Shown: positions 1-11,897 of the stretch, piece by piece
Layout of the letters: each line of letters begins with the position of its first letter
How positions within the stretch are numbered: position 1 is the first letter of the stretch
Source: Orbilia blumenaviensis
Lineage: Eukaryota > Ascomycota > Orbiliomycetes > Orbiliales > Orbiliaceae
Assembly: GCA_036872755.1 (NCBI GenBank)
Contig: JAVHNS010000008.1
Span: 1,612,001-1,676,000 of the forward strand
Direction: 5' to 3'
DNA length: 64,000 bases
Notes under the pieces: generated by a model
Database searches by the model: none
Told to the model about the DNA's origin: nothing
Seen by the model: the letters and a program-made list of their open reading frames with translations, nothing else
Program-made: the position numbers and the translations under genes

Positions 1-618
1 TTCCCTAGCCGTCATAGGAACATCCTTCCCATCGATCAACCCTATTAAGGTGGCCAAAATCTCTGGCCATTGCAGCAATCCAGCGCTTCGAAGGATCTCG
101 GCTATGAGAGAGCCGGTGAGAGATCTTATCTGGTGGGTTTGGTCCCCGAGTCCTTGGATGGCGGATTGTTTGACGTAGCTCTGAGCATCGGGTGGCATGC
201 GAACCCAAGCCTCTTTTAGATGGTTCTTGAGCAAGATGCCACCAGCAGACCGAGCGCCAAGGTACTCGGTCGGTTGGACATTTTGAGGCGGATTCGGGTT
301 GATGAGAATGTAGCTAAGATAGTTGCAGATGTCCGGCGACCCCTCCGCTCGATGAAGCATCTATAGAATGACGGGACAGGCCAATGGAGGCAATTTCTGT
401 TAGATAAGAGTATCCATGACAGACAAACGTCGAAACAAGGCTCTCCCGGCAGTCTCTTTGAAAGAGGATACTGGATAAAATTAAAATGATGATGGTTATA
501 AATATATTTTTTCTCGTACCTCTCCAGCTCTTTTTCTTCTTTCAGCATCTGCTCCAAGGCTGTCCACCAAATAGCCCACCAGCTGCCGCAGCGGCTCTTC
601 CTGTGGCTGCCACTGCAT
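1..618 (-). CDS. KAP104: Transportin (karyopherin beta-2), N-terminal part, cut by window edge
   Basis: Nuclear import receptor that carries PY-NLS cargo such as mRNA-binding proteins through the nuclear pore under Ran control. Exons are 618..520 and 360..1, separated by a 159-nt phase-0 intron with donor GTACGAG and acceptor CTATAG. The start is the ATG at 618, giving the family hallmark MQWQPQEEPLRQL. Exon 2 continues with SPDICNYLSYILINPNPP and the HEAT-repeat stretch RSAGGILLKNHL. The first 153 residues are visible and read into the window edge without a stop; a full transportin is about 900 residues. The residues are typical of the family, and the frame is maintained across the splice. 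The 5' flank is full of simple repeats. Identification is from family knowledge of the conserved N-terminus. Confidence 0.9.
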
Positions 619-1035
619 GTTGTAAGGGAAGGTGGGACAATGTAACCGGGAATGAAGACGATATTGGCTGGCGGTTTTTGATGAAAAGTCTGAGGTTGTT
701 CAAGCGGAAGAACGCTGTGTGTGATGTTGATGTTGATATCGATATTGATATTGATATTGAGAATCGCTCTGTGGCTAGATCGACTAGCAAAGAGAATTGA
801 AGTTGCTTGAGATTGGATATGATGTCAGCAGAAATTTAGCTTTGATTGCTTGCTTTGAGTGCTCGGCGGGGAGCTTTGACTGGCTGCAAGCCGATCTATA
901 GTAGCTAGGCTTCAGGGAGATTTTGTCCTATGCTGAGGACTGGGTATGCAGCTGGGGAAAGCCCAGCCCACAGCGAAGGGAGGGAAAGAAGGAAGGAGTG
1001 AAACGACGACGATGATGATGATGAATAGACGAATA

Positions 1036-1060
1036 GATGGATGGATGGATGGATGGATGG
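1036..1060. repeat. (GATG)n microsatellite
   Basis: About six uninterrupted copies of GATG, read directly from the sequence, preceded by a GAT trinucleotide stretch at about 1008-1023. Confidence 0.95.
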
Positions 1061-1203
1061 AGGATGAGCGGGCGGATGATACTCTACACTGTCCAACAGC
1101 GAAGGCGTAAGGAAGGAGCTGTAGATATCGATGAAGGTCAGAGGTTAAGATACGGTAGCGTAGTCAGTGAGGGAAAGCAGGTAAAGGCAAGTTCGTACTA
1201 AGT

Positions 1204-1342
1204 AAGTGGTGGTGGTGGGTGGTGGTAGTAGCAGCAGTAGTGGGTGGGCAGGTCAGTGGTGGGTGGATGGGCTCAGTGGGTGGGTGGGTGGATGGCCATG
1301 AAGGGAAGGTTTTGGGTGTTGTTGTTGTGTGTGTGTGTGTGC
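1204..1342. repeat. GGTG/GGGT-rich minisatellite followed by a (GT)n run
   Basis: Purine-strand GGTGGT and GGGTGG units alternate through 1204-1294, and a (GT)8 run lies at 1326-1342. The strand is G-rich and strongly asymmetric. Confidence 0.85.
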
Positions 1343-1650
1343 GGGCGGTAACAGGACTGGCTGGCCGGTTCATAGGCTATAACTAGTGTAGTGTATAGGT
1401 ACTTGGGTACCTACTAGGTTGGCATGCACCACCGGACACACTCTCTCATCGAGATCCTGTCCTGTCCTATTCGACCCTTCAATGCTTCCAACAGGCCAAA
1501 TCAGTTTCCATTTTAACGTATCAGTATCAAAACTAATTTCTATTTTTTCCCTCTTCTCCCTTTATCAACCTGTTTGTTGATACTGGTATTCATTCATCCG
1601 TTTTCCCGCTCAGTTTATTTTAGGCATTGTACTCGATTCATGCATGAACG

Positions 1651-4600
1651 GAGGGATGACAGACAATAAGCTACGGAGTTTTCCCAAGGGAAATCCTTTT
1701 TTTTTTCTGTTCTGTCGTCGCATCAGGCGGGTCAGTCAGTGTCAGCAGAGGAAAGGAAAAAAAAAAAAAAAAGGCAAACTCGGGGGAGGGGAAAGCCGTT
1801 TTTCTTGCCCCACTTCTCTTGCTCGCCCAGGCCCGCACATACGTCCTGATAACGTACGTCCTAACTGACTTACCTAAACGACAATAGTTACCGATCGCTT
1901 GTTGCAGCTTAATTACTTGATGCCGCGCTAACTGCATCAAGACAAAGTATCGCTGGACCCCTCATGCAACACACGCCAACCCGTCCAAGCTTAAATTTAC
2001 CACAGTACTGCAGCAGAGCCTGCAGTACAGTGCAGTGATGCTTGGGGTGAGACCGAGGCTAGCACGCCTTGTGGACCGAGGGCGGTAGTGTCTATGGTGT
2101 TTATCTCATCCTTCTTCACTCGATCTCATGAGCGAACCGTGGTCAAGCATAGAGTATGGGCTTTTTTAATTAAGCCGCGCGAAATTAAGATTGCGGAGTA
2201 ATGATCGATTATTCGCGAAGCGGACAGGTGATAGTTGCTCCAGTATCAGAACTTCGCTGTGCTGCAGCCTTCTTCCGTACCCAGGCACCCCTGTCCCCCG
2301 GCACCTGCAGGCTAGCGATCTGTTATTGGGCGGCCGAGTCGGTCTGATATTCCAGATCCAGATCCTTGATGATGTCTTGGGCAGTAACTAACGTCAGGCT
2401 GAGAACGAAAACTGCTAGGCCTGGAAACTGTTTTCTGCAGGAACCCAGGAATGATATAGCGTCAACTCGTAAATCCTGCCACCGGCTAGTGTCGTTTGGA
2501 AGTGGTGCTAGGAGGGGTATAACTGACGTTGAAAGAGGTCAGTGCTTGCTATTCTATTTGGCTAGTTTTTATCCAAATTCATGCAGGTCCGTGGATACGA
2601 TTTGATGGGAAAGGACACAAAGTGGTGTAGACTGAAGATATTATGCTTAGTCGTCTGTCAGTAGTTCTTTTGGTCGACCGGCACCAGCTCACTGACCAAC
2701 AGTATACCGAAAGAAAAAAAGTCTAGCCCTCGGCGCCCGAATCAGTGTCGGAAGGCTACTGTGAATAGTAACTGGTCTCGTAAACCAACCTCATAGTAAC
2801 CGATTAATCCAGAGTTGCAGAAACGGAGTGATTCTTCGCTGTTAGAATTATCCTCCAGGTTGCATTTATTGCCGAACCAGTTAGGAAAATCTAGTAAAAC
2901 ACTAGTTTCCGTCGGAACATGACGCCCTTGAAGGAAGCCAACTGGATAGCCGTAGCCATACATGCAACACCGAGAGCTTACTAGGGTTGTTAGGAAATAT
3001 CAATCCAACGGCGATCGATGCATACATACTAATGTAATGCAATGTGATATCGACCCGAGAAGCATTCAAGCTTAATTTTCGGTTTCCAGCTAGCCCGACA
3101 GCTAAGAATAAAGCTTCTTCACGGACTGTGACTCTACTATCTTGATGCACATAAATGCACATGCAAATTCTGGTGCCTCTGGGCAGTAACCATCGATCGA
3201 CCGATAAAGTGGACAAAGTCTCACAGACCCGTTCGCTAATCCGTCAGCTACACAATCGTGTTGCATTTACGAGATCTCGAGACCATGGCTCGAATACGTA
3301 TACTATATCAATCTCAAAGATGTTAGCTCAAGATGGGTCAACAAACACTCGACTTTGCATAATTGTTACTTCGTAGGGGTGCATGCGGAAGAACCGCCTC
3401 GAATATGATGTGCTGATATCACTTGTAGGTAGCATAGTGCAGTGGTATGCTATTGTGGAATGGAGGCCTGAAAGGAAATGTGGATGTACTAGCTGGTAGC
3501 GTAGCTAGTCAGCAACATTGATTGGGACCTGCTCAATGCGGTCAGAAGCATCAAGATTTATCTCGGACAAGAAGACTCTTTCTGACCTCGAAAGTATAAT
3601 CTTTGGTGATATCATTATTGGATGATGGGGGCTACCTACCTAGGTAGATAGTAGGTTGGTTAGTCTAGCATGTGGTGGCATCTTTGGTGCAGCGGTCGGA
3701 TTGGTGGTAGCATACTGTATGTATCAATATATCCTGGCTTGCCTGGATGGATCAATTCCAGTATTCAATCAAAGAGCCTCCTACACAGAGTAATTATATA
3801 AATTTCAACATTCACGATGTGTACCAAGCATCAACTGCCAATTGGCCAATGTAAAGGATGTGCCCCTGGTTCCCAACATATCCACCGGGATTGATATCAC
3901 ACATACGGATCTTGACTATGAAAACACCACGGTTTAACGAAATTGCCTCTAAACTCTGGACTGTACACAGACCAGACAGGCTCTGCTGTCTACGGGACCA
4001 TTTCAGCTGGTTCCAGACCGTCAAAAGCCTTATCCCTTCGCTTGCCGCTGTGCATGCGGCGATACGGATTTTAGATTACTCGGATCCTTTTCCGTGAGCC
4101 CTTCTTGCAATTGATGGTAACCATGGCTTCGTGCAGTGGGGTTCTCGTTAGTTATGATGACTACCTGAGCACTTAAGTAATTAACATCAAGAGTAATATC
4201 TATAGCTTATGCGTCTGCAACCGGGCTTCGGCTCTACCACGGATCTCGCTACCACACCTCGATGCCTCTGTGCTGAGAATAAAACCCCTCCTCACCCTAC
4301 TCATTCCCTCTCTTTCTCTCCTACCTTTGCTAGTGAAACCGCAAAGTATCCCCTCTGAAGGGTCAGGGTGCTCATGGCACCACAGCAGATAGCGAAGGGA
4401 TACATGCATCCTGCGAGAAACCACGGCTTTCTACTCAGCCCGAGACGTTTTGAACTGTATCATCTACCTAGGCTAGGTTGTACGATTTAGCAACATCAAT
4501 ACTATAGTGCCATGCTACCAGTTTGGGCCGGGCCCGATGGTGCTACATGATCAATCTTTGTTAAGGGTTTGTAACTTCGCGAATTCGTTCCACGCCTGTA

Positions 4601-5024
4601 TCATGCCTAATGTACCATGCGATGGAACGAAAAGTTTGTATCACTATTGTATACTACCGAGCCGCTGTAACATTACGCATTCTCGCTACCGTTACTATGC
4701 GCTGGTAATTTGTCGAGGCTTTAAGCATCTGTCCTGCATGTACCGACACTTTACTAGGCCTGGTATGACATTTAGACGCTAAAGCTTAAGGTTCGTCGAT
4801 TGAACAAATGTAAAACCCCTAAGTTGATAACTACTATAAGTACTTAATTGACAATATCGATCTAAATTCCGTCAATATCAACTGCATTTACATATTTCGT
4901 ACCAAGTGATCATTGAAGTTATCCTATGCACTTTATCCTGATTAGAACGTGATTCGAAATGATAGTTCTTTGCACGCTATGACACTGCATCTTGTCATAC
5001 TGCGACAGTGATCTTCCTGCTTTC

Positions 5025-5056
<32 letters not shown>

Positions 5057-6747
5057 CTTCCATGTTTTACGTATACCGTCTTAAATTATAAGTTTTGACC
5101 CTGACGTCCTTGAGTAGTTTGGCCTGACTTTCTTAAGATCTTAGGTAGTCTCGCCCCACACACTTCATTTAGCAGATTAGCCATATGTTGCCTTTAAAAA
5201 GCTTTTTGGTTTGTTCTTTCCACGGTCATTGTATTATAATTAGATACTCAAACTGCTGTGTCTTTTTTTGAAACAAATATTTCCCAAAAGATATGGTTAG
5301 TACCAGTCTCGTGGTTAGTACCAATTGTTTGTTTTGTAAATTATAAACGATAACCAGCTCTGGTACCGGTAACTTGGACTAATTGTAAATCGACATGCGG
5401 AAATAACATAAGCGCCTGTAATTAGGCTCGGTTGAATCACTTTGGTACAGGCAAACTGCACACGAGGCGTTGCATTAGGTAGGCCGGTCTGTGGAACCAC
5501 AATCAGTGACCAGGCCTACCGGTACTTGGTATGCACCTTAAAATTCTTGACATGCAATAGCAGCCATATGATGGGCTACACTTTTACCGTGGATATTAGA
5601 TATCGGTTAGGAACCAAGTCTAGATACAGTACTTACGTACAGGACAAAATTTACGGTTGCAACGAGAGCCGTATTAATACTATTATTATCATAAGTATGC
5701 CGACCGGCTATAGCTTCCGTCAGACCACGCCATTGTTGAATGTCGACCCTTGCTTGCGCATGTGCATAAGAAAGATGACCATAAGCCGAACCTCTATTTT
5801 TTCGGCCTCGGACCAGGGAAACACACTAACGGAACAATGGGTAACCCGTGCCTCAGCATAACCATTCTCTTATCAAAGACTAGACTAAAAAATAAAGTAA
5901 TAAAATTGGTAGGGAAGGGGAAAAAAATACAAAAAAAAAAAAAATACGAGACAACTCAAACCTGCATACGCATGAAGTTTGCTCCCCAGCATGAACAATG
6001 TTACACAGAATCGAGCATGCACTTACTGCACTAGCTCGCTGCATGCAGGCCTGAATTGTCCTGTGGATATCGAGGTATCGAGGCGTACATTCTTTCTGAA
6101 AGGCGCGAGCGCCTGGATAGCCGAACGAATGAGATATCGTTCAATCCTTTTTCATCGTCGTCATTATCTCCAATTAGTTCATATTAGAGACTTGGATGTT
6201 GCATTGGGCATCTACGTTTCTTGTGCATGTGGAAGATAATGCATTGGTGGGGCATCGATGTTGTATTTTGAACCTGGGTTGTGTTGCTCAGGCTGCTCAT
6301 GCTGGATATGGGGCGAGAAACCTGCAGTACTGGGACTTTAGCCTTGATTGCTTTGCCAGCGGATAGCAGCATCGGAATGCGAACGCCTCGTATTTGCGGT
6401 TTGATCCTGTGTGGGACGGATTTTTTACCGCTTACATCGATATCGCAATCCCCGAGCTAGGAGCTCTGCTTTGAGAGTTTGTTCTTGCTGAAGGAATCCT
6501 ACAGTCGTGCTTATGTAATACACAGAGTGATCGAGATGGAGAGAGAGGATGATGCTATAGTAATGACACCTGTGACAACTAGAGCACTTCCCATCGTCAC
6601 AGTATGCAAATCCTTCATGTATTATTCGTCATGACTTTTGAAGAAAAATTATATACTATGAAAGAAATGAAGCACAACCCATAAACCAGAGGTTGCTCAT
6701 CATCTCATCAGAGAAACAGAAAAAAGGAAAAGGGTATTAAGCAACGT
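1651..6747. other. Long spacer without a supportable gene
   Basis: About 5.1 kb with no open frame that looks like a protein: the longest (139 codons near 5442-5861) lacks an ATG start, is low in recognisable motifs, and has no splice-linked partner. I found no transposase, reverse transcriptase, terminal repeat or tRNA. Contents noted are an A15 run near 1757-1771, a short inverted motif CTACCTACCTAGGTAG at about 3633-3648, and a T31 tract. It could hold non-coding RNA or the relic of an inserted element; the sequence does not say which. Confidence 0.5.
5026..5056. repeat. T31 homopolymer
   Basis: Thirty-one uninterrupted T residues in the middle of the gene-free spacer. Two other tracts of nearly the same length occur at 55801-55830 and 63806-63836. 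This could be the poly-A tail of an old minus-strand retroposon, but no recognisable element body adjoins it. Confidence 0.95.
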
Positions 6748-7536
6748 TTAATAGAAAAATCCCAAGACCTTTCCGGCAACATGTTTTCTCCTGGCCTCCT
6801 CGTGATCCATGATACCGGCGGAGGTGGTGAGGACGATGAAACCGAACTGACGGGATGGCAACAGGTTGACAACCCACTTCTCGAAGTCGCCGATGCGGAC
6901 GTTGTAGCGGGGGGAGATGACACCGCACTTGTTGAGACGACCGTTGAGCTGGATAACGATCTTGCCGGAACGGTGGTCATCGACTTCCTCGAATTCACCA
7001 ATGTATCCTATTTTATAGTCATATCAGCATCGAATGTCTCTCGCTGGTTTCAGATCGGCGCGCAGAATGCAAAAAAGAATGTTCAGGAAAATAAACGATG
7101 TCAAATACGGAGAAAACAAGACAACGTGTAAGAAGGATTCCCGAGAAGAGTCGCTTGATCCCACCAAAAAACCTCGCCTTCTTACAAATGCGAGGAAAAG
7201 GAAAGAAAAAGCGGCTCCCGAATTGATGTTCCGAGAACTTAAAGGACAAGGGCCGTGGAGGCGTTACAAGAGGGCCAATCGTCTAGTTATCATCTCGGGG
7301 AGGTTTCGAAAAAATGCGTTCACTCGATTGAATGCGATATCACAGATTTGATAGACTGCGGGAGACGATGTGCTCGCAATATCCAGGAGGAATCTGTGCT
7401 TACCGTGCTTCTGCATGACGGTCAAGAACTTGACGATGACCTTGGAGGCAGGTCGGATCATGACCTGACGCTTTCCGGCCTTTTCGGCATTGTTGATCGA
7501 CTTCAAGCAGTCGTTGAGAACCGAGGTCTTAACCAT
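6748..7536 (-). CDS. RPS22: 40S ribosomal protein S22 (uS8 / S15a)
   Basis: Structural protein of the small ribosomal subunit that binds 18S rRNA. Exons 7536..7404 and 7007..6748 are joined at phase 1 across a 396-nt intron (donor GTAAGC, acceptor ATAG), giving exactly 130 residues, the usual family length. The start [19 protein letters not shown] and the C-terminal region [13 protein letters not shown]...GKVLGFFY are diagnostic. The CDS intron is several times longer than most introns in this window. A second intron is likely in the 5' leader (7877..7586: donor GTACGG, branch-like CTAAC, acceptor GATAG). Both introns hold strong hairpins, described separately. High expression is expected for a ribosomal protein gene; no specific promoter element was identified. 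Confidence 0.97.
7127..7186 (-). other. Strong hairpin inside the RPS22 coding-region intron
   Basis: TGTAAGAAGG at 7127-7136 pairs perfectly with CCTTCTTACA at 7177-7186 (10 bp). An inner CGAG/CTCG helix extends the stem after an asymmetric internal loop. The arrangement of two helices flanking an internal loop is like an H/ACA snoRNA hairpin, but I could not place a convincing H box, so the class is left open. Confidence 0.6.
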
Positions 7537-7585
7537 TTTGACGGTAGGAGTTTAGGAAGACTTGAAAGTCAAAAGAAAAAAAGGG

Positions 7586-7877
7586 CTATCCAGTATTGCA
7601 TGTTAGTTTCAGGATCATTCCTATTCTTTTCTTTTGCATTTCCAAAGCAAAACCATCATGAGTGCCTTTACGTGTCGAAGGGCATCCCATCAATAGAAAA
7701 TTTGATCGGGATGCCAATCATCAACATCGAAGAAAGGTTCAAGAGGCCGTCTTGCGGTATCAGAGAAAAGTTGGGCTCTTCTCTGATCAGACCAAGACTC
7801 GACCCTGACTGAAAAATTTATGTCCACTCGTTTTGATCCGCCTCGTAGAGAGAGCATAGTTGTAGATGTTTCCGTAC
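7586..7877 (-). other. Probable 5'-leader intron of RPS22
   Basis: On the minus strand a GTACGG donor at 7877 is followed by a branch-like ACTAAC and a GATAG acceptor ending at 7586, 49 nt before the RPS22 ATG. Both ends and the branch site suit fungal introns, and leader introns are common in ribosomal protein genes. No transcript evidence is available, so the boundaries are inferred. Confidence 0.5.
7681..7715 (-). other. Hairpin in the RPS22 leader intron
   Basis: GGCATCCC (7681-7688) pairs with GGGATGCC (7708-7715), and ATCAA (7689-7693) pairs with TTGAT (7702-7706), leaving one bulged base and an 8-nt loop. The result is 13 base pairs in 35 nt. In budding yeast the leader intron of RPS22B carries an RNase III-cut hairpin; this could be the counterpart. 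Confidence 0.65.
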
Positions 7878-8612
7878 CTTATACGTGAGGAAGGGTTTGC
7901 GGGGAGGTGGTAGACCGTGGTTGTTGTTGGCGGTGTCGTGATGTCGTGAATTGAAGATGGAGACAAGGTTTCGGTGATATGTTTAAAAATTGAAATTCAA
8001 TTGTGGTCTGGCCAGGGCCTAAGCAAGCTGTGCCCTAATCGTAAGACTAGTCCCATTCAGGAAGGTCTCCAAAATCAAACCTATAGAAGGTACGACAACA
8101 CAGACATAAGTCTTGGCATAAAAGCATCACGATAGCATCGATCACGTGACAGATTTTGGTCTTAGAATTGAAGGCAAATTTAAGACAGGCTCACGTTTTG
8201 AAGAACTTTAGTAGCCCGATCGATTGATCTCGAAATCAGGCCGTTTAGTAAAGAATTGGTAGAACTGCTGAGGACAAATAGTTTGGCCTTGGTGGATGGC
8301 ACAACACAAGGATCGACAACACCAACGTAGTGGATTGCCAGCTTATAGATCCGCCACCTTGCCAATGAAGCGTCGTATATTACGAGACTACGCTTAGATG
8401 TCGAGTATTTGCCCAAGTAACAGATATATGTTTAAATGTGTTCATTCAAGAACGTCATGGCTAGAATTCTGCTAAGTGGAAATAAAAATCCGAGAGAAAT
8501 CTTCACAACGATGGCTTAATTAAGCCTATCAATAGTCTCGGTCCCAGACGCTGTTGACCACAACTGTGGTCTATCAGCTACCTAGCTACTGGTACCACCT
8601 ATTATTTATTTT
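7878..8612. other. Spacer between RPS22 and RDH54
   Basis: Promoter side of RPS22 and 3' side of RDH54 (both on the minus strand). It contains one TCACGTGA palindrome at 8142-8149. The 78-codon minus-strand frame at 8180-8416 has no motif or splice partner and is not called. Confidence 0.5.
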
Positions 8613-11499
8613 CTATAGTGAATTCTTGGTAAAGATGAATGAAATAGCCTTTGGGCTCCCGTCCAGGACTTTCTTCAATATCTCATCTTCAACAACAGGT
8701 ATAGGCACCTCCTCCGCATCGTCTTCTTCCTCTCCGTCATCACTGCCTTCTCCCTCTTCTTGCTTGGACCGTTTTGGTGAAGAATCGCGGATTCCATTTT
8801 CTGGGATTTTGTCGGGGTTGATATGTGAGAATTCAAGCAATGCCTTCATCCTCTGCCGCGCTTTCGAGGTCGCTTTCCTATAAGCTTCCTCCTGCTTGTC
8901 CATATCGACTATCGATGCCTTCGTCCACCCGATCATTTGGATCGGTTCTTCTTCCTCTTCCTCCTCCTCATGTTCCATGTCCTCACACGGGGGCTCACCA
9001 ATCTCACCACATTCACACCCCAGCAAGTCGTGGGTATTACAGACAGTCTCGGTATCAAGCCTAAAGAGATCTTTCAATTCAGCCGATGTGAAATTTGAAC
9101 CACCAGCCTTTTGGTCCATCACCGAGTCTGCAAGGCCCTGCTTTGTGATCTGGCGCTGGTATATCTTTTCGTCGATACATCCAGTAGTTATCATACGGTA
9201 TATGTAAACATGAGACTTTTGTCCGTCTCGATGAACCCGAGCCATTGCTTGAAGATCTGTCGCGGGGTTCCAATCCGAGTCAAAGAGAAATAGGCGCGAT
9301 GCGCCAATGAGATTGAGCCCAGCGCCACCACTCTTCGATGAGAGCAGGAATGCGACTAGTAGCATGGCATGTTAGTTTAGAGTCGACAGATAGGGGCACC
9401 AACAGGAATACTCACAGGCAACATCAGAACTGACCCGGTTGAACTTGTCAACAAGGTCTTGCCGTTTATTTGCGGGCGTTTTACCGTCAAGCCTCAAGTG
9501 GTGGAACCCTTTTGAATTGAGCATTTTCTCAAGGATATCTAAGGTAGACGTGTAATTCGAGACAAGGACAACCTTTTCCTGGGTTGTTTCTTTGAGAGTA
9601 ACTAGCAACCTTTCCAAGACCTTCAACTTGCCAGAGCTGTTCTGGGCGATGAGAGCGGACCCTGCCACCTTAGCTTCCTCAAGAATGGAGCTTGATAATT
9701 TGGTCTCGTCATCTTCTTTCCCTTTCGGCTTGAGGAGTGAAGTTGAATTACAAACTTTCTTTAGAAGTGTGATCAGCTGTAATGCCGTATCCATACTTCC
9801 AATTTGCCGCTTCGCAACAGAAGTATTAAGGATAGCTTGATACAATTCGAGCTGTTGCTTTGTTGGCCGACAAAACAAGACAATATCTGTCTTCGGAGGT
9901 AGATACTTCGACAGAATTTTGGCAGTTCTCCGAAGAACAAATTTATTCGTGAGCTCTGTTAAGGATGCCTTCCGAGCATTACCAAGATCTTTGTCCGACT
10001 TCGAGGCCTCGGGTTGCTGACTTTTAACTATCGGATTCTCGAACTGCTTTTTAAAAGTACTGTAGTTCTCCAAGATCCCAGGATTAACGAAGTCAACCAT
10101 GACAAAAAACTCTCGAAGGTCATTCTGCAAAGGTGTCCCGCTGAGAACAACTCTTCGGGGTGTCGACAGAGATCGAATGGCCTGTGCTGATTTATTTTCA
10201 GCCGTCTTGAGTCTATGACCTTCGTCCGCAATGATTATGTCGACCTGACACTGTTTCAGTTTGTCCTGGATACTTCGCAATCTTTCGTAGCCAACAATCA
10301 TCACATTATACACTGGGCCATGTGTAAAATCTCTGACATTGCTTTTCCCGTCTGCCACGAAAACGTGGATCCGTTCATTCCCAAGCCATTTTTTAAACTC
10401 TCGGCGCCAATTGTTGATCAATGTGACAGGGCAGACAATCATAGCTTTCTTGATGACGGGGCCCTGGTTATGGATAGGGTTTTGCTTAAGGAGGGTCCAC
10501 AAAAGAGCTATTGTCTGCAGCGTCTTCCCAAGACCCATTTCGTCGGCCAAAATCGCACCTCGGCCTTCATACGGCCGTAGTCCCATTACTGCTTCATAAA
10601 GGAATGCGACACCTTCACGTTGGTGGGGTCGAAGATGGCGAGATAGTATTGGATCCACCACAACATCAACCACAACCTTGTTTTTCGATGAGGAGACATC
10701 CGGCCGCTTCATGACCAATGCCCCCTCAGCGGTAGGATCAAACCTTGCGGCCGGTTTTTGAGGGTTTACTTTCGTAATCGTAGTCCCAGACAACAGCGGT
10801 GGCTTGAAGACGTTTTTGGCATGAAATTCAACTGGGTTAATAGTTGGTGCAGCATCGACCTGGCTCCCTTTAGATTTCAGGAACGGCTTTCCAGCCATGA
10901 AATCAGATTTTGGTAAGACCGAATCAATCTCGACCTCCTTTCCACCAAGACTTATAACATCACCCTCCACTGGGACTTTCGACACCCTACCGGTACCGAT
11001 ATCTCGACCGTTTACATCCTGCAAAGTGGCGTTCCCATTGACAATGACCAATACCCCGTCCCCATCCCATGTTTTGTGCTTTCGAGCTTGGAATTTGCGC
11101 CTGTAATTTAAATCAGTAACCAGTTAGGTGATATTATCGATGGGATAGTAGGGCCCACCATAAAACATTGAAATAATGTCTACCACCGCCACCATCACTG
11201 ACAGGCTTCGGACCTTCACTTTCAGCAGGTGGGTTTGAAACTGGAACCAAGGGTTTGCGTATGATCTTTGGTGGGTTAAACCGGGACCCAGGGCCAGCTG
11301 TCACCCTAGATACTGGTAGCACCCTCCTGACCCCACTAGAACTTTGCGACGATCGCCCACCATCTGAATCGGAGCTCTTCTGGCTACTGCTCTGTGGTTC
11401 GATTTTGATCTTCTTTTGTGGAGGCTCTGAACTGGAGCTATCAGTCGTTGCAATTAGAGGCTTCTTGAGAAGTGGTGGTATAAATTTCTTCCGGTACAT
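8613..11499 (-). CDS. RDH54: Rad54-family DNA translocase Rdh54/Tid1 (RAD54B-like)
   Basis: Swi2/Snf2 ATPase that moves along double-stranded DNA and works with Rad51/Dmc1 in homologous recombination, acting in the nucleus. Exons 11499..11159, 11100..9416 and 9355..8613 join in frame to 922 residues, close to yeast Rdh54. The N-terminus MYRKKFIPPLLKKP and the segment FNVLWRKFQARKHKTWDGDG are typical of the Rdh54/RAD54B branch. Walker A is DEMGLGKT with Lys at about residue 306; motif II is DEGH at about 406-409. Motif V/VI regions SGGAGLNLIGASRL and ARVHRDGQ lie in exon 3. The C-terminus is acidic. The same frame is open upstream to 11631, but the codons there look like leader sequence, so the start at 11499 is preferred though not certain. 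It is transcribed divergently from the helicase-nuclease gene. Confidence 0.95.
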
Positions 11500-11897
11500 T
11501 CTGTATATTTGCCAAGGTAAACTGATGTTGACAAAGTTATGGTGTAAGGAACCTGGCTTACATGTACGGAAGATATAGGAAAACGCGAACACCTTCTTGA
11601 ATCGTCGGGAAGACGTGTTGTTTGGTGCCAAGCTAATAGTTTCACTGCCTCATCGAGCAACTTCGCTGACTCAGCAATTTAGGTTCCTCGCTGTCAGAGG
11701 AACATCTACACCTTTCCAAAAAACAGTTTACTTTGATTTTCTACAATATCCTGCAAGGATCCAGCTCTGGGTCTAAAACCTGTCTAATCTTTATCCTTTA
11801 TTTATCTTAAGTCGTACTTTGCCGGCAGTATAAGATTTCAGAACGACAGGAAGACGCGGGACGGGTCCCAAAACGCCAGCTCACGTGACGTTGTATT
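11500..11897. promoter_or_regulatory. Divergent promoter between RDH54 and the helicase-nuclease gene
   Basis: The 398 bp between the two start codons must serve both genes. It contains a CT-rich stretch and a perfect TCACGTGA palindrome at 11881-11888, only 10 bp before the rightward ATG. CACGTG is the core bound by bHLH factors such as Cbf1; which factor binds here, if any, is unknown. Confidence 0.45.

Larger units (their letters stand above)
619..1650. other. 5' flank of the transportin gene, rich in simple repeats
   Basis: No gene is supported here. It is the upstream region of the leftward transportin gene. It contains a GATATT-type run (about 735-759), a GATG tetranucleotide run, a GGTG/GGGT-rich block and a GT run. 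Small open frames here encode only repeat-derived low-complexity peptides and are not believable. Confidence 0.6.

Noticed and set aside
542..790. Minus-strand frame with (IS)n/(ST)n run
   Set aside because: The run comes from the GATATT microsatellite, and the rest overlaps transportin exon 1 in another frame.
5442..5861. 139-codon plus-strand open frame
   Set aside because: No ATG start, no motif, no splice partner, and composition like the surrounding non-coding DNA.
6708..7001. 97-codon minus-strand frame
   Set aside because: Out-of-frame shadow of RPS22 exon 2, which reads perfectly in the other frame.
11500..11631. Upstream extension of RDH54 to an ATG at 11631
   Set aside because: Frame is open, but the extra 44 residues do not resemble the family, whose members begin near the MYRKKFIPPLL segment. 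Kept only as an alternative.
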